A stretch of 64,000 bases of DNA from Hyphodiscus hymeniophilus (taxonomy: Eukaryota > Ascomycota > Leotiomycetes > Helotiales > Hyphodiscaceae): assembly GCA_016508695.1 (NCBI GenBank), contig VNKQ01000016.1, positions 930,001 to 994,000 of the forward strand. Reading direction: 5' to 3'. The notes under the pieces are model-generated. The model was not told where the DNA came from, ran no database searches, and was given only the letters and a program-made list of their open reading frames with translations. Position 1 is the first letter of the stretch, and the number at the start of each line of letters is the position of its first letter. Positions 45,648 through 55,826 of the stretch are shown in pieces. The position numbers were made by a program, and so were the translations under genes.

Positions 45648-46349
45648 AGATGGTATCGTGTAGATTAGTACTACCTAAGCAGTGCTCGTGTTGCGCTCTA
45701 GCCAGAGATCCAATTTACAGAATGATTGGTGGCTTACGACTTGCTTTGGAAGGGAGGATAGGGTCTGTACAGTAGTAGACTTGCAATTGATTCCTTTCAC
45801 ATCTTCCTTGGTACCTCGATCGACGATGCGTGCTCTTGGGATATTGATATCGGAAGGTGAGGTTAATGAAGAGGGCCGCTGCCCTCGGCCAGTGGCGGAG
45901 ATAAAGATCAGAGGTCGGTTTAGGGAGACGCGATTTGTGAGTAGTTATATTATCAAATAAGGTATTTTGAATTCACGATTAAGTCTCCTGATCTGCGATG
46001 AGTGGTGGCATAATTACACTCGATCCGCGGTGCCTAACCCGCCTTTAGACTTGCCTCTTTAAATAAATCAGTTCGCGCCTGGTTATTAGAGTCAATTACC
46101 ATGCCACCTCTGGTTATTAACAAGAGTCTTTTTGCCGATTTAGAGCCCTCTACCGAGTAGGTAGGTAGGCCACCAACTTGTTGACCCATTTTTTGGCACC
46201 ATTCGTGAGCCTTGCTGAACCCGGCGTGCCGTCCTTATCGGGACTAGCGTAGCGACGATAAATTTCCCAGAGCTCGAATCAAAATTCAAAAAATAAGTCC
46301 AGTCTCAAACAATTCCAAACTACACACAACCCAAATACACACAACCAAA
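45648..46349. other. intergenic
   Basis: About 700 bases between QCR8 and NHP2, both on the plus strand. A stop-free frame at 45682-45960 has no family features. The CA-rich stretch before 46350 looks like a leader. Confidence 0.4.
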
Positions 46350-47074
46350 ATGGGGAAAGACAAGTCTGAAAAGAAGGAGAAGAAGGAGAAGCGCAGCGAG
46401 AAAGATGGAGTGAAGAAGTCCAAGAAGGAGAAAAAGACGAAAGTCAGCGAGGAACACATCATAGCCGCAATCCAGGAAGCTGCCGAGGAACACGGGGCGC
46501 CTATTTCTGTGCCAGCAACTCTGATTGTGGATGACAGCAGTCGAGAGATTATTGGCAAGCCTGTGGGGGCTCTGGTACCATTTGCGAATCCATTGGCGGA
46601 TGAGAAGGTTACGAAGAAAGTGCTTAAGAGTGTGAAGAAAGGTAAATATTCTGCGCAGTGCTACTATTGATCAAGACGACGAGCTAATCATGTTACTCTA
46701 CAGCTGCCAAGAACAAAACCCTTAAGCGTGGGGTCAAAGAAGTCGTCAAAGCCCTCAGGAAATCACCCCAAGGAGCTGGCAATTCGGCAGCACCAGGCGT
46801 CGTTATCCTCGCAGCAGATATTTCGCCTATGGATGTCATCTCACACATCCCAGTCCTATGCGAAGATCATAACGTCCCATACATCTTCGTCACAAGCAGA
46901 GCAGAGTTAGGCGCCGCAGGAAACACCAAGAGACCTACGAGTGTTGTGATGGTATCAGAGGCGAGAGTTGGTGCGAAGAAGGCTGAGAAGATTGAGGGCG
47001 ATGACGAATTCGGAGACGTTTACAAGGAATTGGTCAAAGTTGTGGAGAAGGAATCGAGAAATGTTAGGGTATAG
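46350..47074 (+). CDS. NHP2: H/ACA snoRNP subunit NHP2
   Basis: Nhp2 is an L7Ae-family RNA-binding protein of the H/ACA particles that guide pseudouridylation of rRNA in the nucleolus. Two exons, 46350-46641 and 46704-47074, sum to 221 codons (220 residues). The N-terminus is a long Lys/Glu-rich basic tail (GKDKSEKKEKKEKRSEKDG), longer than in yeast and useful for nucleolar retention. The second half carries the L7Ae core: AKNKTLKRGVKEVVKALRKS, VILAADISPMDVISHIPVLC, the strand VPYIFVTSRAELGAA and TSVVMV. The intron cuts just before the RNA-binding TLKRGVKE motif, as commonly seen in L7Ae genes. Confidence 0.93.
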
Positions 47075-47659
47075 AGCGCAAAGGTATCGGTTTGGTCCTT
47101 CGTGTCATGGCACGCTCAAGCAGGGTTTTCTGTATCATATTGCATGATATGGTGCATGGTCAGTCAAGGCGTTATTGGGAGGATAGTGAATTAAAAAGTG
47201 TGATTACAACCCTGAGTTCGGGGTGTCTACCGGGATCATTTGGCTGATATATCTCCCGTACTCGGGGGAATTAAACAGTTTGATGCCTCGGCGACTATGA
47301 TCTACTTAATCTCTTTGCATCAGCGCGCAAGTTTTCAATTGGATGTTTTTGAAGTCGCAAAGCCCAGAAATATTCTATGTCTTTCGAACCCTAAGCACTC
47401 GAACACTACAAGTGATTAGCGTCTTCGAAAATGTGTTCAAATCGTGTGCATGAGTCTCAAGAAGTCTCGGAACTTTTCAAACGGGTTCAGGTCGGTCGGT
47501 ATACATGTCTCGAAGCGATTGGGGTCCGAATTTTCTCATGTTTAAAGTAGCATAAGTGTCAAGCGGGTAGAAAGTCTTCGATTCAGCTAACTCGGGCAAA
47601 TACTGAAACCATACATAACACTTCTTTCATCTCCACCGACCTTGATCCATGATCAATCT
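47075..47659. other. convergent intergenic region
   Basis: The 3' flanks of NHP2 and the small acidic protein gene. No other feature is supported. Confidence 0.4.
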
Positions 47660-48046
47660 TCACTTCAACGGTCTCAAGTTTAATTTTGGATCCTTTTTTC
47701 GACCGAAGAATCTCTCATATCTCTCGATGAATCCATCACTCTCCTGTTCTGGTGGGGCATGGAAATCTGGGTCATTTTCTCCAAACCAAAAATTGTACCT
47801 TTCTGTGAATCTTTGGTTGCGCTTTGCAGTAGTAGCTGGTGTGTTGAAACGAGGCGATTCTGGATCGCTCGAAGAGCTAATGGAGCTGGACGAGCTGGAC
47901 GTTGTAAGATCAGCGTCTTTCGGTGTGGTATTGGCTGGACATGGCTCAATTGGGCTTGCATCAGGTTGTTTCTCCTCCACCGGTGCTTGAGTTTGGCCGA
48001 CACAGGCTTCCTCAGGTTGGTAGCTAGTGGTAGGGTTTTCCGACAT
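47660..48046 (-). CDS. small acidic hypothetical protein with internal repeat
   Basis: From the first in-frame ATG (48046, MSENPTTSYQPEEACV) the frame gives 128 residues. The frame stays open upstream to a possible acceptor (GACAAAG) near 48142, so an extra 5' exon is possible. The N-terminal two thirds is Ser/Thr/Pro/Glu-rich and probably disordered. The C-terminal 50 residues carry two related copies of an aromatic motif, RFTERYNFWFGEND and GFIERYERFFGRKK, which resemble short docking motifs. I do not recognise the family. Confidence 0.5.
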   Translation of the reverse strand: MSENPTTSYQPEEACVGQTQAPVEEKQPDASPIEPCPANTTPKDADLTTSSSSSSISSSSDPESPRFNTPATTAKRNQRFTERYNFWFGENDPDFHAPPEQESDGFIERYERFFGRKKDPKLNLRPLK

Positions 48047-49080
48047 CTCTGCCACAGTTGGTTGGTTGGCCTTGACTTGTTGGCTGGACTTGTGAAGTAG
48101 CTCTAACTTTTTCGGCTTGTAATTTGGATGGAGACGTGATCTTTGTCAGCCAACGATGAAGAAGAAGGAAAATTGAAATAGATACTGATATCCGTGCTTA
48201 AGTACTGCAACTATATCTCAAAAGTGCCGCCACGAATCACACTTACCTGTGGTTATTCAGGTGCGAGCGTCCTTGTGACTAAAGTGCCGAAGGTTGTATC
48301 AAAGTTTCATAACCGCTAGAGACATCGAACTAGTAGGCATGTCAGCAAAGCCCATTGTTATCGACCTTTGCGTCTGCTTCCACAGTAACTTGGAAGTAAA
48401 TATTGGGCGATCGTTCTCATACCACCTCCGCCATCTTTCGGCCTGTGCCCTCTAAGACTCTTTACAGTCTTTCCACAGATCTGATAAGAACACATAATTG
48501 GCAAGGAGCAGCGAGTGACAAATTGAGGTGGCACCGCGCACAGTCTCCCATCTCGTCCCGTCTAAATCAATGCTTTACCTACCTTTACCTGCTGGTACTG
48601 CTTCGTCGGGTAAATACCGTAGCGAGAATTTACCCGAGCCCCTATGCCGGAGGTAGGCTCTACAATGCATAGACAACAATGACAAGTCGGCGTTTTGCGG
48701 TGGACAACTAGCTTCATGGCTGCAAGTGGAGGTAGTTATCCAGTAGATGCTTCGCCCAATAGCAAGTGTTAGACACAGCGCAATCACCTAGAAGCAATCA
48801 GTTACAAAGAAATATGTAACTATGTGTCTAGATCTGCTGAGTCTCACAAATCGTAAAAGCTGATTTCGGTGGACAGGTGGAGTTCGACGGGCACTGTATC
48901 TGAAAATGTATATGGCGCGCATTGTGAGGGAGGAGTAACATAATCGTTCACGTTCAATGAGCTATGTAGATCTTGCGGTTTACCCGATCGGGTCTGGGAG
49001 AAGCAGAATGGACCATCGGAGCCGAAATATCTGGAAGCTGTAGAATACTAAATGTGGTGTGATTACTCGCTCTGTGGGAT
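48047..49080. other. intergenic, 1 kb
   Basis: Except for the possible upstream extension of the small acidic gene, no gene or repeat is supported here. Confidence 0.4.
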
Positions 49081-50116
49081 TCACAAGCTCTTCTCAACAG
49101 CTTCCAGATCACCGATGACCCCTTTCCAAGTCTCCCACTCCTTTTCACCACCAGGTAGACCACCACGAAGCGGCAGCCTCGTACCATCAATATCACCCAT
49201 CCCCAATATCCGACTGACGGCCTCTTTGATGCCTACAGTCCCGAACTTCACCACAAGCTCCTCGACAGAGCTGAGCTTGTACTGCAACAGTCTTCTCTCC
49301 TTGACCTCTGCTTCCGTAGGATTGTTTTTTATGGAGAGCTTATAGAGATGGACAACTGATTTCGGGAAGAAGCCCGCAGTGCCATCGATCGTTCCGGCAC
49401 AGCCTATGGAGATGACCGGTAGTAGCTGTTGACCTAGACCAGTGAAGGTATGGAAGTTGTTGTGATCGATGGAGGGGTTGGCGGCTATTTGGGCATGGTA
49501 GGACACATCTCCGTGAGAGAGCTTGCAGCCAACGATGTTGGGATGTTTGGAGAGAGTGGCGAAAGTCGAGGGCACGACCTTGACGTTATTCGAAACGCCA
49601 GGATAGTGATATCTGTTGCCACATTAGTACAAAGTCCATTGTCTGGTCCCAGGTGGGTTCATACATCAAGACAGGAATAGGGCTCTGGTCAGCAACAGCT
49701 TTGAACCACTCAATAATTCCCTCCTGCGTGCTCGCCCCAGCAAAATATCCGGGCACAAGACAGAGTCCCCATTGCGAGCCAGCCTCCTTTGCACTCTTCA
49801 GCTGATCGACCACCTCTTCGATATTCTGCGCTGCAGTCCCAGCAATGATGGGGTAGTCCTTGAACCCCGCATTCTCCAGGTCTTTCCTAACACCAGACAG
49901 GACCTCGAAGCGTTCTTTGTTTGTCAGGTGTATAGCTTCACCTGTGCTACCAAGGACCACCAATCCTGTTATGCCCGACTTCGCCAGGTGGATGGAATGT
50001 GCGGCTTGTGTTGGGATGTCTACGGGTGCGGCGATCGGGCTGTAGTTTGCTGCTTTACGAGAAACAAAGAAGGTTGGGACTGGGACGTAGACGCCCGCTG
50101 GAGGAGGAGTTGCCAT
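49081..50116 (-). CDS. DapA/HOGA-type aldolase or lyase
   Basis: A class I aldolase of the dihydrodipicolinate synthase/4-hydroxy-2-oxoglutarate aldolase superfamily, which forms a Schiff base with a 2-oxo acid such as pyruvate. Two exons, 50116-49665 and 49612-49081, sum to 328 codons (327 residues). The intron has a perfect TACTAAT branch site. The substrate loop is VVLGSTGEAIHLTNKER, the tyrosine is in VLIYHYPG across the splice, and the Schiff-base lysine is in NIVGCKLSHGD. The C-terminal GCAGTIDGTAGFFP lines the barrel end. Fungi usually lack lysine synthesis through DapA, so a catabolic role on sugar acids or hydroxyproline-type intermediates is likelier. The neighbouring lactonase-type gene fits a catabolic setting. 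Confidence 0.88.
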
Positions 50117-50669
50117 TTTGGGTATATGTGATCCGACGAGGCAAATTTAAATCGAGGATCCAAGATGGTTGGGGGAATCACCACTGGGTAGGTATATCGA
50201 ATTCCAACCGTACCACCGTTACCGCGTCCGGGACGGCAATAGCATTCTCGGGATAATGGTCAGCGAAGGCCCCACTGTCCGTTGATATGTAGACCAAAGG
50301 GAGTGGATAGTGAGGGGTGACTAGTAGTCACGCAATCATGAACTCGCCCAGCTTTGATCTCGGGAATCGTTACAGCAATGGTATTGCTCGGCTTTAGGAG
50401 AAAGATGTTGTTTTTGGATGTTGTTTTGGGAAGGATACGAAGCACACGCCAGAACCCCTCCCAAGATTTCGCCCGTGCATCTTCAGGGGCTTGATTCGCT
50501 AAATGCAGGACGGTGAAGCTTTACCAATCACTACGCTTCTCTTTAAGGGGTGCCAGTACAGCCTGTAGGAGGGAGTAGCGGGTCTTCATGAATACTCAAT
50601 TTGGCTTCTCCTAAGAGGGGGGGTATTGGCAGAGAAATACAGCAAACTCCCTAAACTTTTGGTATCCCA
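50117..50669. other. intergenic
   Basis: About 550 bases: the promoter of the aldolase gene and the 3' flank of the amidohydrolase gene. Nothing else is seen. Confidence 0.4.
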
Positions 50670-51776
50670 TCACATCAACTCCTTAATCCCATATGCTTTG
50701 ATCGCCGTCCCACTCCAGATCATGATCTGCTCCCCCTGACTTAGACCAGCCAGGTAGCAGAATCTCTGCACCACTTGTCTCCATTTCTGCCATGCATCGT
50801 CAACTCCAATGTTGCATACTGGCCAGTCTGATCCAAACATGATCCTAAATGGGGTGAATGTAGCCATGATGACCACGAGATAGGGTTGAAGCGCCATGAA
50901 GATCTCGTCCACAGGTGCCGTTTTCAGGGAATCCGGCATCTCTGAGAAACATCCACTGAGCTTCATGTACGTCTTGCTACATTTGCTGAGAGTAAACATG
51001 GCAGTCCTCCAAGCAACAAAGCTAGGGTCTGTCTGGTTGTAGACAGAGAGATCCGGCTTGCAGAGGTGATCTAGGGTTATTAGTACTTGTCAACAGCCAG
51101 GTACTTGCAACTCACTGATAATAAAAGTAACCTTATCCTTCTCTTCAACACCCTCATGAGCTTTTTCGATCATAGCCACGGCCTCCTCCAACTGCCATCT
51201 TCCCCCATTATGTTGGTCAACGCCCAGATCAAACACATATCCTTTCCTTCCCATCCACTTCAGCCCCTCAATAAATCCATCCTGAAGCATGGTCCCCTTC
51301 GGCTTATCCTGTACCAAATACCTGAACCCCCTGATTTTCTCAAAACTGCCTTCAGCATGCTTTTCCACCTCTCTTAAATAGCGTCCCATGACCTCCTCAC
51401 CGCTCGGTAGAGGAGCCCACGGAATGATGGCTAGACACAACTTCTTTTGCTCCTCCTTATGTCCCTCGCCATCTTTTGGGGTTCCCAAGGCTATCCGTTT
51501 CAGCCAGTCTATCTCCATCAACGGCATCTCCCAACCACTGCCATCCTCAGCCCCTAGCTTCAAGTCGTGTTTGCGGTCTGCCTCGAGGAAGATAAATCCT
51601 TCGAGTGAGGGCAGTGAGCCAGTTGCGGCAGCGTACTCGTCGACCGAGTGTTGTTTGTAGAGAGGGCTGGATGAGTCACACCATGCCAGGGTGTCCAGCT
51701 CGGACTTGGGGAAGAGGTGGATGTGTGAGTCGATTATGGGATATTGGGCTGGTTGGGAGGGGTCTTCGCTGGCCAT
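50670..51776 (-). CDS. amidohydrolase (lactonase-type, Amidohydro_2)
   Basis: Two exons, 51776-51116 and 51070-50670, sum to 354 codons (353 residues), with a 45-nt intron carrying TACTAAT. The metal-dependent TIM-barrel signatures are present in order: the N-terminal HxH in IDSHIHLF, a His in INHLCKP right at the splice, and the late Asp in FGSDWPVC. This arrangement is shared with 2-pyrone-4,6-dicarboxylate lactonase and L-fucono-lactonase-like enzymes, so hydrolysis of a lactone is the best guess. The gene lies upstream of the aldolase on the same strand and is divergent from an alpha/beta hydrolase, which supports a joint small-molecule pathway. Confidence 0.85.
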
Positions 51777-52203
51777 GCTTGCTTACTTTCGGGGGAGGTG
51801 GAACGGTTGTCTGGATTTCGAGAATCGTTGAGATCTTGTAAATGGTTTGCCAGGAATATGCCACAATCAGTTGATGATTTGTGTTTTCTAGTATTGGAAT
51901 TGTTGGAAGAGTTTAAGTGGTCCAGGATCGGTAGGGAGCGTGTTCGACCTTCTTCCCCGACTTCCCCTCAACCCCCCTGAGATTATTAGAGCCACTTTCC
52001 TTATCGAGCGATAAGAGAGACGCCCCAGAGCTACTCTCCCGTCCGAAGTCCGGGTAATAAAATCCCCCACCTTTCCACACACTATGTCATGTCTTCTCAA
52101 ATACTTCCCTATATTTTAGTCAATCCCGTCAAAATGGAGTCTCGCCATCCTTGTCTCCCCTCAATTGTCCATGTCGGCTTGATTCCTTTACGACCACCTC
52201 CAT
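51777..52203. promoter_or_regulatory. divergent promoter region of the amidohydrolase and alpha/beta hydrolase
   Basis: A 427-nt gap separates the two divergent start codons. It should contain both promoters. I see no specific binding motif that I would defend. Confidence 0.4.
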
Positions 52204-53325
52204 ATGCCTGATACAAACAACGAATTGGATGGAGTCGAGTACTTCTCCATCCCGAGCTTTAAATTTGCCTCTGGTCATGTACAAGATGGTATATACCACC
52301 CAATTTTTGAAAGAACGCAAGCTAATCCCATCGAGTCAAAATCGCCTACCGCTCCTTCAATCCCTCCTCCCCCAAAACCGTCCTGATACCAACCTGTTAT
52401 GGCGGACGGGTAAATTCCACGCTCAACTTCACGTCCGGCTGTCTCTCCTCCTACCACGGTCCGTCCCAATCCCCTCCCCCTTCCATGAAAGGCCGACTAA
52501 CACGCCCCAGTGATCGTCGTAGCCATGCTGGGAAACGGTCAATCCACGTCACCATCCAATGATGCCCAATTCCCCAGCGACTACAGTCTCCGTTACGAAG
52601 ACAACATCCACGCCCAGTACGCCCTGACCCAGCACCTCGGCATCAAGAGCCTGGAAGCCGTGATCGGCTTCAGCATGGGCGCCCAACAGGCCTACTACTG
52701 GGCCGTCATGCACGGCTCCGGCGCGGAGCCCTTCGTGAAGAGCGCGGTCGCCATCTGCGGATCCGCGAAGACCAGTGGACACAACTACGCTTTCCTCGAG
52801 GGGCCCATCACTGCGTTGGAGACGAGTATCGACTACGATGGCGGGAAGTACAAGGAGAAGGGCGTGGTTCCTACGAAAGGGCTGAGAGCGTTCGGGAGAG
52901 CGTATGCGGCGTGGCTAACGAGCTCTGAATGGTTTCGTCAGGATCTGTATAAGCAGTGGTTGGGGGTGGGCAGTTTGAAGGAGTGGATGTATCCGCCGGA
53001 GGGGAAGGGATCGTTTGAGAGTTGGGATGCCGAGGATTTGCTGACGCTGGCTAGGGAGTGGCAGGCTGGTGATGTGGGCGCCGTCGGTGGTGATGGGGAT
53101 TATAGGAAGGCATTGGAGGGCATCACGGCCAGGGTCCTAGTCATGCCGTGTGAAACGGATCAGTATTTTGATGTTAAGGATGGGGAGAATGAGGTGAAGT
53201 ATCTCAAGAAAGGAACTTTCATGCCGATTCCTTCGATTTGGGGCCATATTGCGGGTGGTGGGGCAAATGAGGCGGACGTTGCGTGGATGGATGGAAAGAT
53301 CGGGGAATTCCTGAGTGCTGCCTAA
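52204..53325 (+). CDS. alpha/beta hydrolase, homoserine O-acetyltransferase family
   Basis: Three exons, 52204-52288, 52336-52458 and 52511-53325, sum to 341 codons (340 residues). The N-terminal strand region YFSIPSFKFASGHVQDVKIA and IPTCYGGR is that of MetX-like hydrolases. The nucleophile elbow is VIGFSMGAQQAYYW, the acid is in CETDQYFD and the His in SIWGHIAGGG. Many fungal members are not true homoserine acetyltransferases but esterases or hydrolases of unknown substrate, and I cannot tell which applies. The second intron has the rare donor GTCCGT. The gene is head-to-head with the amidohydrolase. Confidence 0.86.
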
Positions 53326-53865
53326 GCTGTTTGGGATGAGACCGAATGGGAAGCGTGAGACAAAAAAATGGCATATACAAAAGACAGGAACGTTGTCTAT
53401 GTTCCGGAGTCACTTCACACGGCCAAATGAGAAGGTCAGTTGGAGTAGATTCAATAGTCATCTATCCAGTGCTATCTAGTGCCGTGAAAGTATCACTCTG
53501 CACCTAGGCTTGGTATGGCTCGCCCGAAATTCAGGACCATCCTTGAGAGTAGACCTTTGCGCCCCCGTGCACCGTGTCTACCAAACCCTACCGCCCTCTG
53601 CAGTCCTCGCCCCCGCCCCCGCCCCCAACCGCTGGACGTCTCTCAGAACAGAGAACGGACGGTAATGATCAAACAACGAAATCGCGCAGCCACGACATGG
53701 ACATCGTGACTGCGGGGCCGCGGATTCGGCTTCGTGTGGGTCGCGCACCAAGAAAACCAGCTTGGCGCGGGAATGATTGATGCGCAAACAGAAACAGCCG
53801 CAACGAATGAACGGCTCGTGTGCTTCTCTTCTTCACTTCCTCTCTCCCCCATGGAAACGGGCGTC
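53326..53865. other. convergent intergenic region
   Basis: Contains the 3' flanks of the two flanking genes and a C-rich tract near 53605-53630. A minus-strand frame at 53643-54227 is a shadow of the CBM48-like gene. Confidence 0.4.
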
Positions 53866-54768
53866 TCATCGTCGGACGACGATTCCGTTCCGGCGAGAGC
53901 TGCGCGCACCGTATTCTTCTCCGTCAGAGGAGCAGCATGATGATGAGTCGTCGCTGTAGCCGCAGCGAGAGCCCCCACAGTCGAGCTTGACTCGGTCGCC
54001 GCTTCGTGTGATGCCGTAGCGCTCACACGTGCAGCTGCCTGCTGAGTCAGAGTTTGGCGAACTGTAGTCTGAGATTGACGAGGCGGAGCTGGGAGAGTCG
54101 CTATCGGAGCGGCTTGACAAGCTGGAGCCGACGGATGATGGTGGGGAGCCAGCGAGTTCGTAGCCGTACTCATCGATTGTTGTCGTGCTGAAGCGAGATG
54201 TAAGCTCTTCGACTGTTGGCGCGCCATAGTCGGCCTCCAAGATGTATTTGGTCGCGTGAGGAGTGAGTGGCTTGGGCGACTTGATCTGGGAAACTGAGAG
54301 TGGACGGCCCTTGGGGATGTCTACGGAGAGGCTGAGACTATCGCGGCGGGACTCTCTTCTCGTGGTCGAGGAGTGCTTGCTGTCTCGAGAGCTGTGGTGC
54401 TTGGAGGAGCGCTTATCTGAAGAATGCTTCGATGAAGAGCTTGTCTTTGAAGATTTGCTGGAAGACTTCTCATGTGGGACATCGAGGATATTCAGAACGC
54501 GTCCAGTGGTGGGCTCAGTGGTGGATGACTGTCCAGGGTCGTGGGAGACGTGGTATCCATCGATGATGTAGTAGTACCAGTATCGTTGACCAGATTGAAG
54601 TGTCGTACCCTGGAATCTGAATGTTCCCTTCCAAGCTCCTGACTTCGAAGAGGCCTTGTCCTTGGAAAGCGGAAGTTGCCCGGCGTAATTGTCCCAAGAT
54701 CCAAGAAGATGGACGGTCTTGACGCTAGAGGAGGTGCGCAAATTGAAAGAGAGTTGAACGGCTGCCAT
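53866..54768 (-). CDS. CBM48-like (AMPK-beta type) carbohydrate-binding domain protein
   Basis: A single exon of 300 residues. The first 95 residues form an early-set/CBM48-like fold: VQLSFNLRTSSSVKTVHLLG, then SWDNYAGQLPLSKD, GAWKGTFRFQG and RYWYYYIIDGYHVSHDP. This is the module of AMPK beta subunits and related glycogen- or starch-binding proteins. The remainder is not catalytic: a Ser/Lys/His-rich stretch (SSSKHSSDKRSSKHHSSRDS) with many phosphorylation-like sites and a C-terminal Cys region (SCTCERYG, RCGYSDDSSSCC). It lacks the AMPK-beta C-terminal domain, so it is not an AMPK subunit. A role in binding glycogen or wall glucans is only inferred. Confidence 0.8.
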   Translation of the reverse strand: MAAVQLSFNLRTSSSVKTVHLLGSWDNYAGQLPLSKDKASSKSGAWKGTFRFQGTTLQSGQRYWYYYIIDGYHVSHDPGQSSTTEPTTGRVLNILDVPHEKSSSKSSKTSSSSKHSSDKRSSKHHSSRDSKHSSTTRRESRRDSLSLSVDIPKGRPLSVSQIKSPKPLTPHATKYILEADYGAPTVEELTSRFSTTTIDEYGYELAGSPPSSVGSSLSSRSDSDSPSSASSISDYSSPNSDSAGSCTCERYGITRSGDRVKLDCGGSRCGYSDDSSSCCSSDGEEYGARSSRRNGIVVRR

Positions 54769-55097
54769 TGTATATGGTGTTTAATGCAATTGTCGATTTG
54801 AATTTGATGATGCAGATTGGTTCGAGCAAGAAGAGCTAGTTGGTGTGTAATTCGGTATATTAGTTTGAAAGTTATGAAGTTGACCAGCAACTTTGGTGGG
54901 ATTATTAGAATGTAAGTGAAGGATATTATGAGCACAGCTCAGGTACGGAACAAACAAAGGACGATAAAAAGACGACGGAGTTGTAGGAACTAGCTCTTGA
55001 GAATTGACTGCTTGCTGAAGAGAGAAGAGAAAGGGAATGAGTTGGGGGCTCCCAGGCGCCTTTATGGAGGGCCGACTTCGAGGCCTCGCTGCCATGG
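54769..55097. other. leader and promoter of the CBM48-like gene
   Basis: An upstream ATG frame (54781-55095) lies in what is probably the 5' leader. No independent gene is supported. Confidence 0.35.
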
Positions 55098-55826
55098 CTA
55101 CTCAACTCGAGAGTGGTGGTGAGGGGAATGAGACTCGGCAACCATCACGCATTCACTGCTGCACATTACCATTGGCCAAATGCAGAGAATGCAGCTGAGT
55201 TGATGATAGACTTCTGCAAGCTGGGCGGTTAGAATGAAGCGACGGGACCTAAGACCCTTTGGGATTCTGAGCGCTAGATCCTTGTCGCAACAACCACTCA
55301 GCGGCTCGAGTCTCCTCGACTTGATTGCGCCTCCATGCACAAGCGATGCACAAACACCAAACATTAGGCCAATCACCAAACGGCGGAAGGGATGGTTGAT
55401 CTTGGAATCTGCTGCCGTGCACAATATGAAGTCCAAATCGTGTGATGTGGAGAGACAACCAAAAAGGAGCCAAATCAACATCCGTCCGGGCACAAGTTGC
55501 GGGTCAACGGGCTCTCCCGACGATGGGCAGTCGATAGAGTACCTGTATCTGTGATTGCGAATGATTTGCATGAAGTCGTGAAGTACGAGGGCCGCCCTGT
55601 AAGCATTGGTTGATGCTGTGACCAGAAGTAAACTAGTTGCACGAATCATTCTCCAAAGCAGGGAATTATCAAGTGACTTGAGAAGCTGGCCCATCATTCT
55701 ATCAGGGACATCCATGGGAACGACGCGCAGTCGGAGACACACTGCTGAGGATAGACCGAGTAGAACGAGCGGCTGAGGACCATTCTCGCAAGGAACGTTA
55801 CCTAAAGACTGTGGACTTCTGTATTC
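55098..55826 (-). CDS. possible membrane-protein gene, unsupported family
   Basis: A stop-free frame of about 240 codons opens with an ATG (MREYRSPQSLG) near 55826. It has several hydrophobic blocks (PLVLLGLSSAVCLRL, LLVTASTNAYRAAL, LIWLLFGCLS and LVIGLMFGVCASLV), which would make it a small membrane protein. No family is recognised and a splice donor follows the first ten codons, so exon structure is unclear. Nearby upstream, a leader-like frame from about 56078 may belong to it. It could also be a chance frame. Confidence 0.3.
   Translation of the reverse strand, partial: EYRSPQSLGNVPCENGPQPLVLLGLSSAVCLRLRVVPMDVPDRMMGQLLKSLDNSLLWRMIRATSLLLVTASTNAYRAALVLHDFMQIIRNHRYRYSIDCPSSGEPVDPQLVPGRMLIWLLFGCLSTSHDLDFILCTAADSKINHPFRRLVIGLMFGVCASLVHGGAIKSRRLEPLSGCCDKDLALRIPKGLRSRRFILTAQLAEVYHQLSCILCIWPMVMCSSECVMVAESHSPHHHSRVE

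Noticed and set aside
53643..54227. A 194-codon frame overlapping the CBM48-like gene
   Set aside because: It is a shifted-frame shadow of Ser-rich coding sequence; low-complexity text only.
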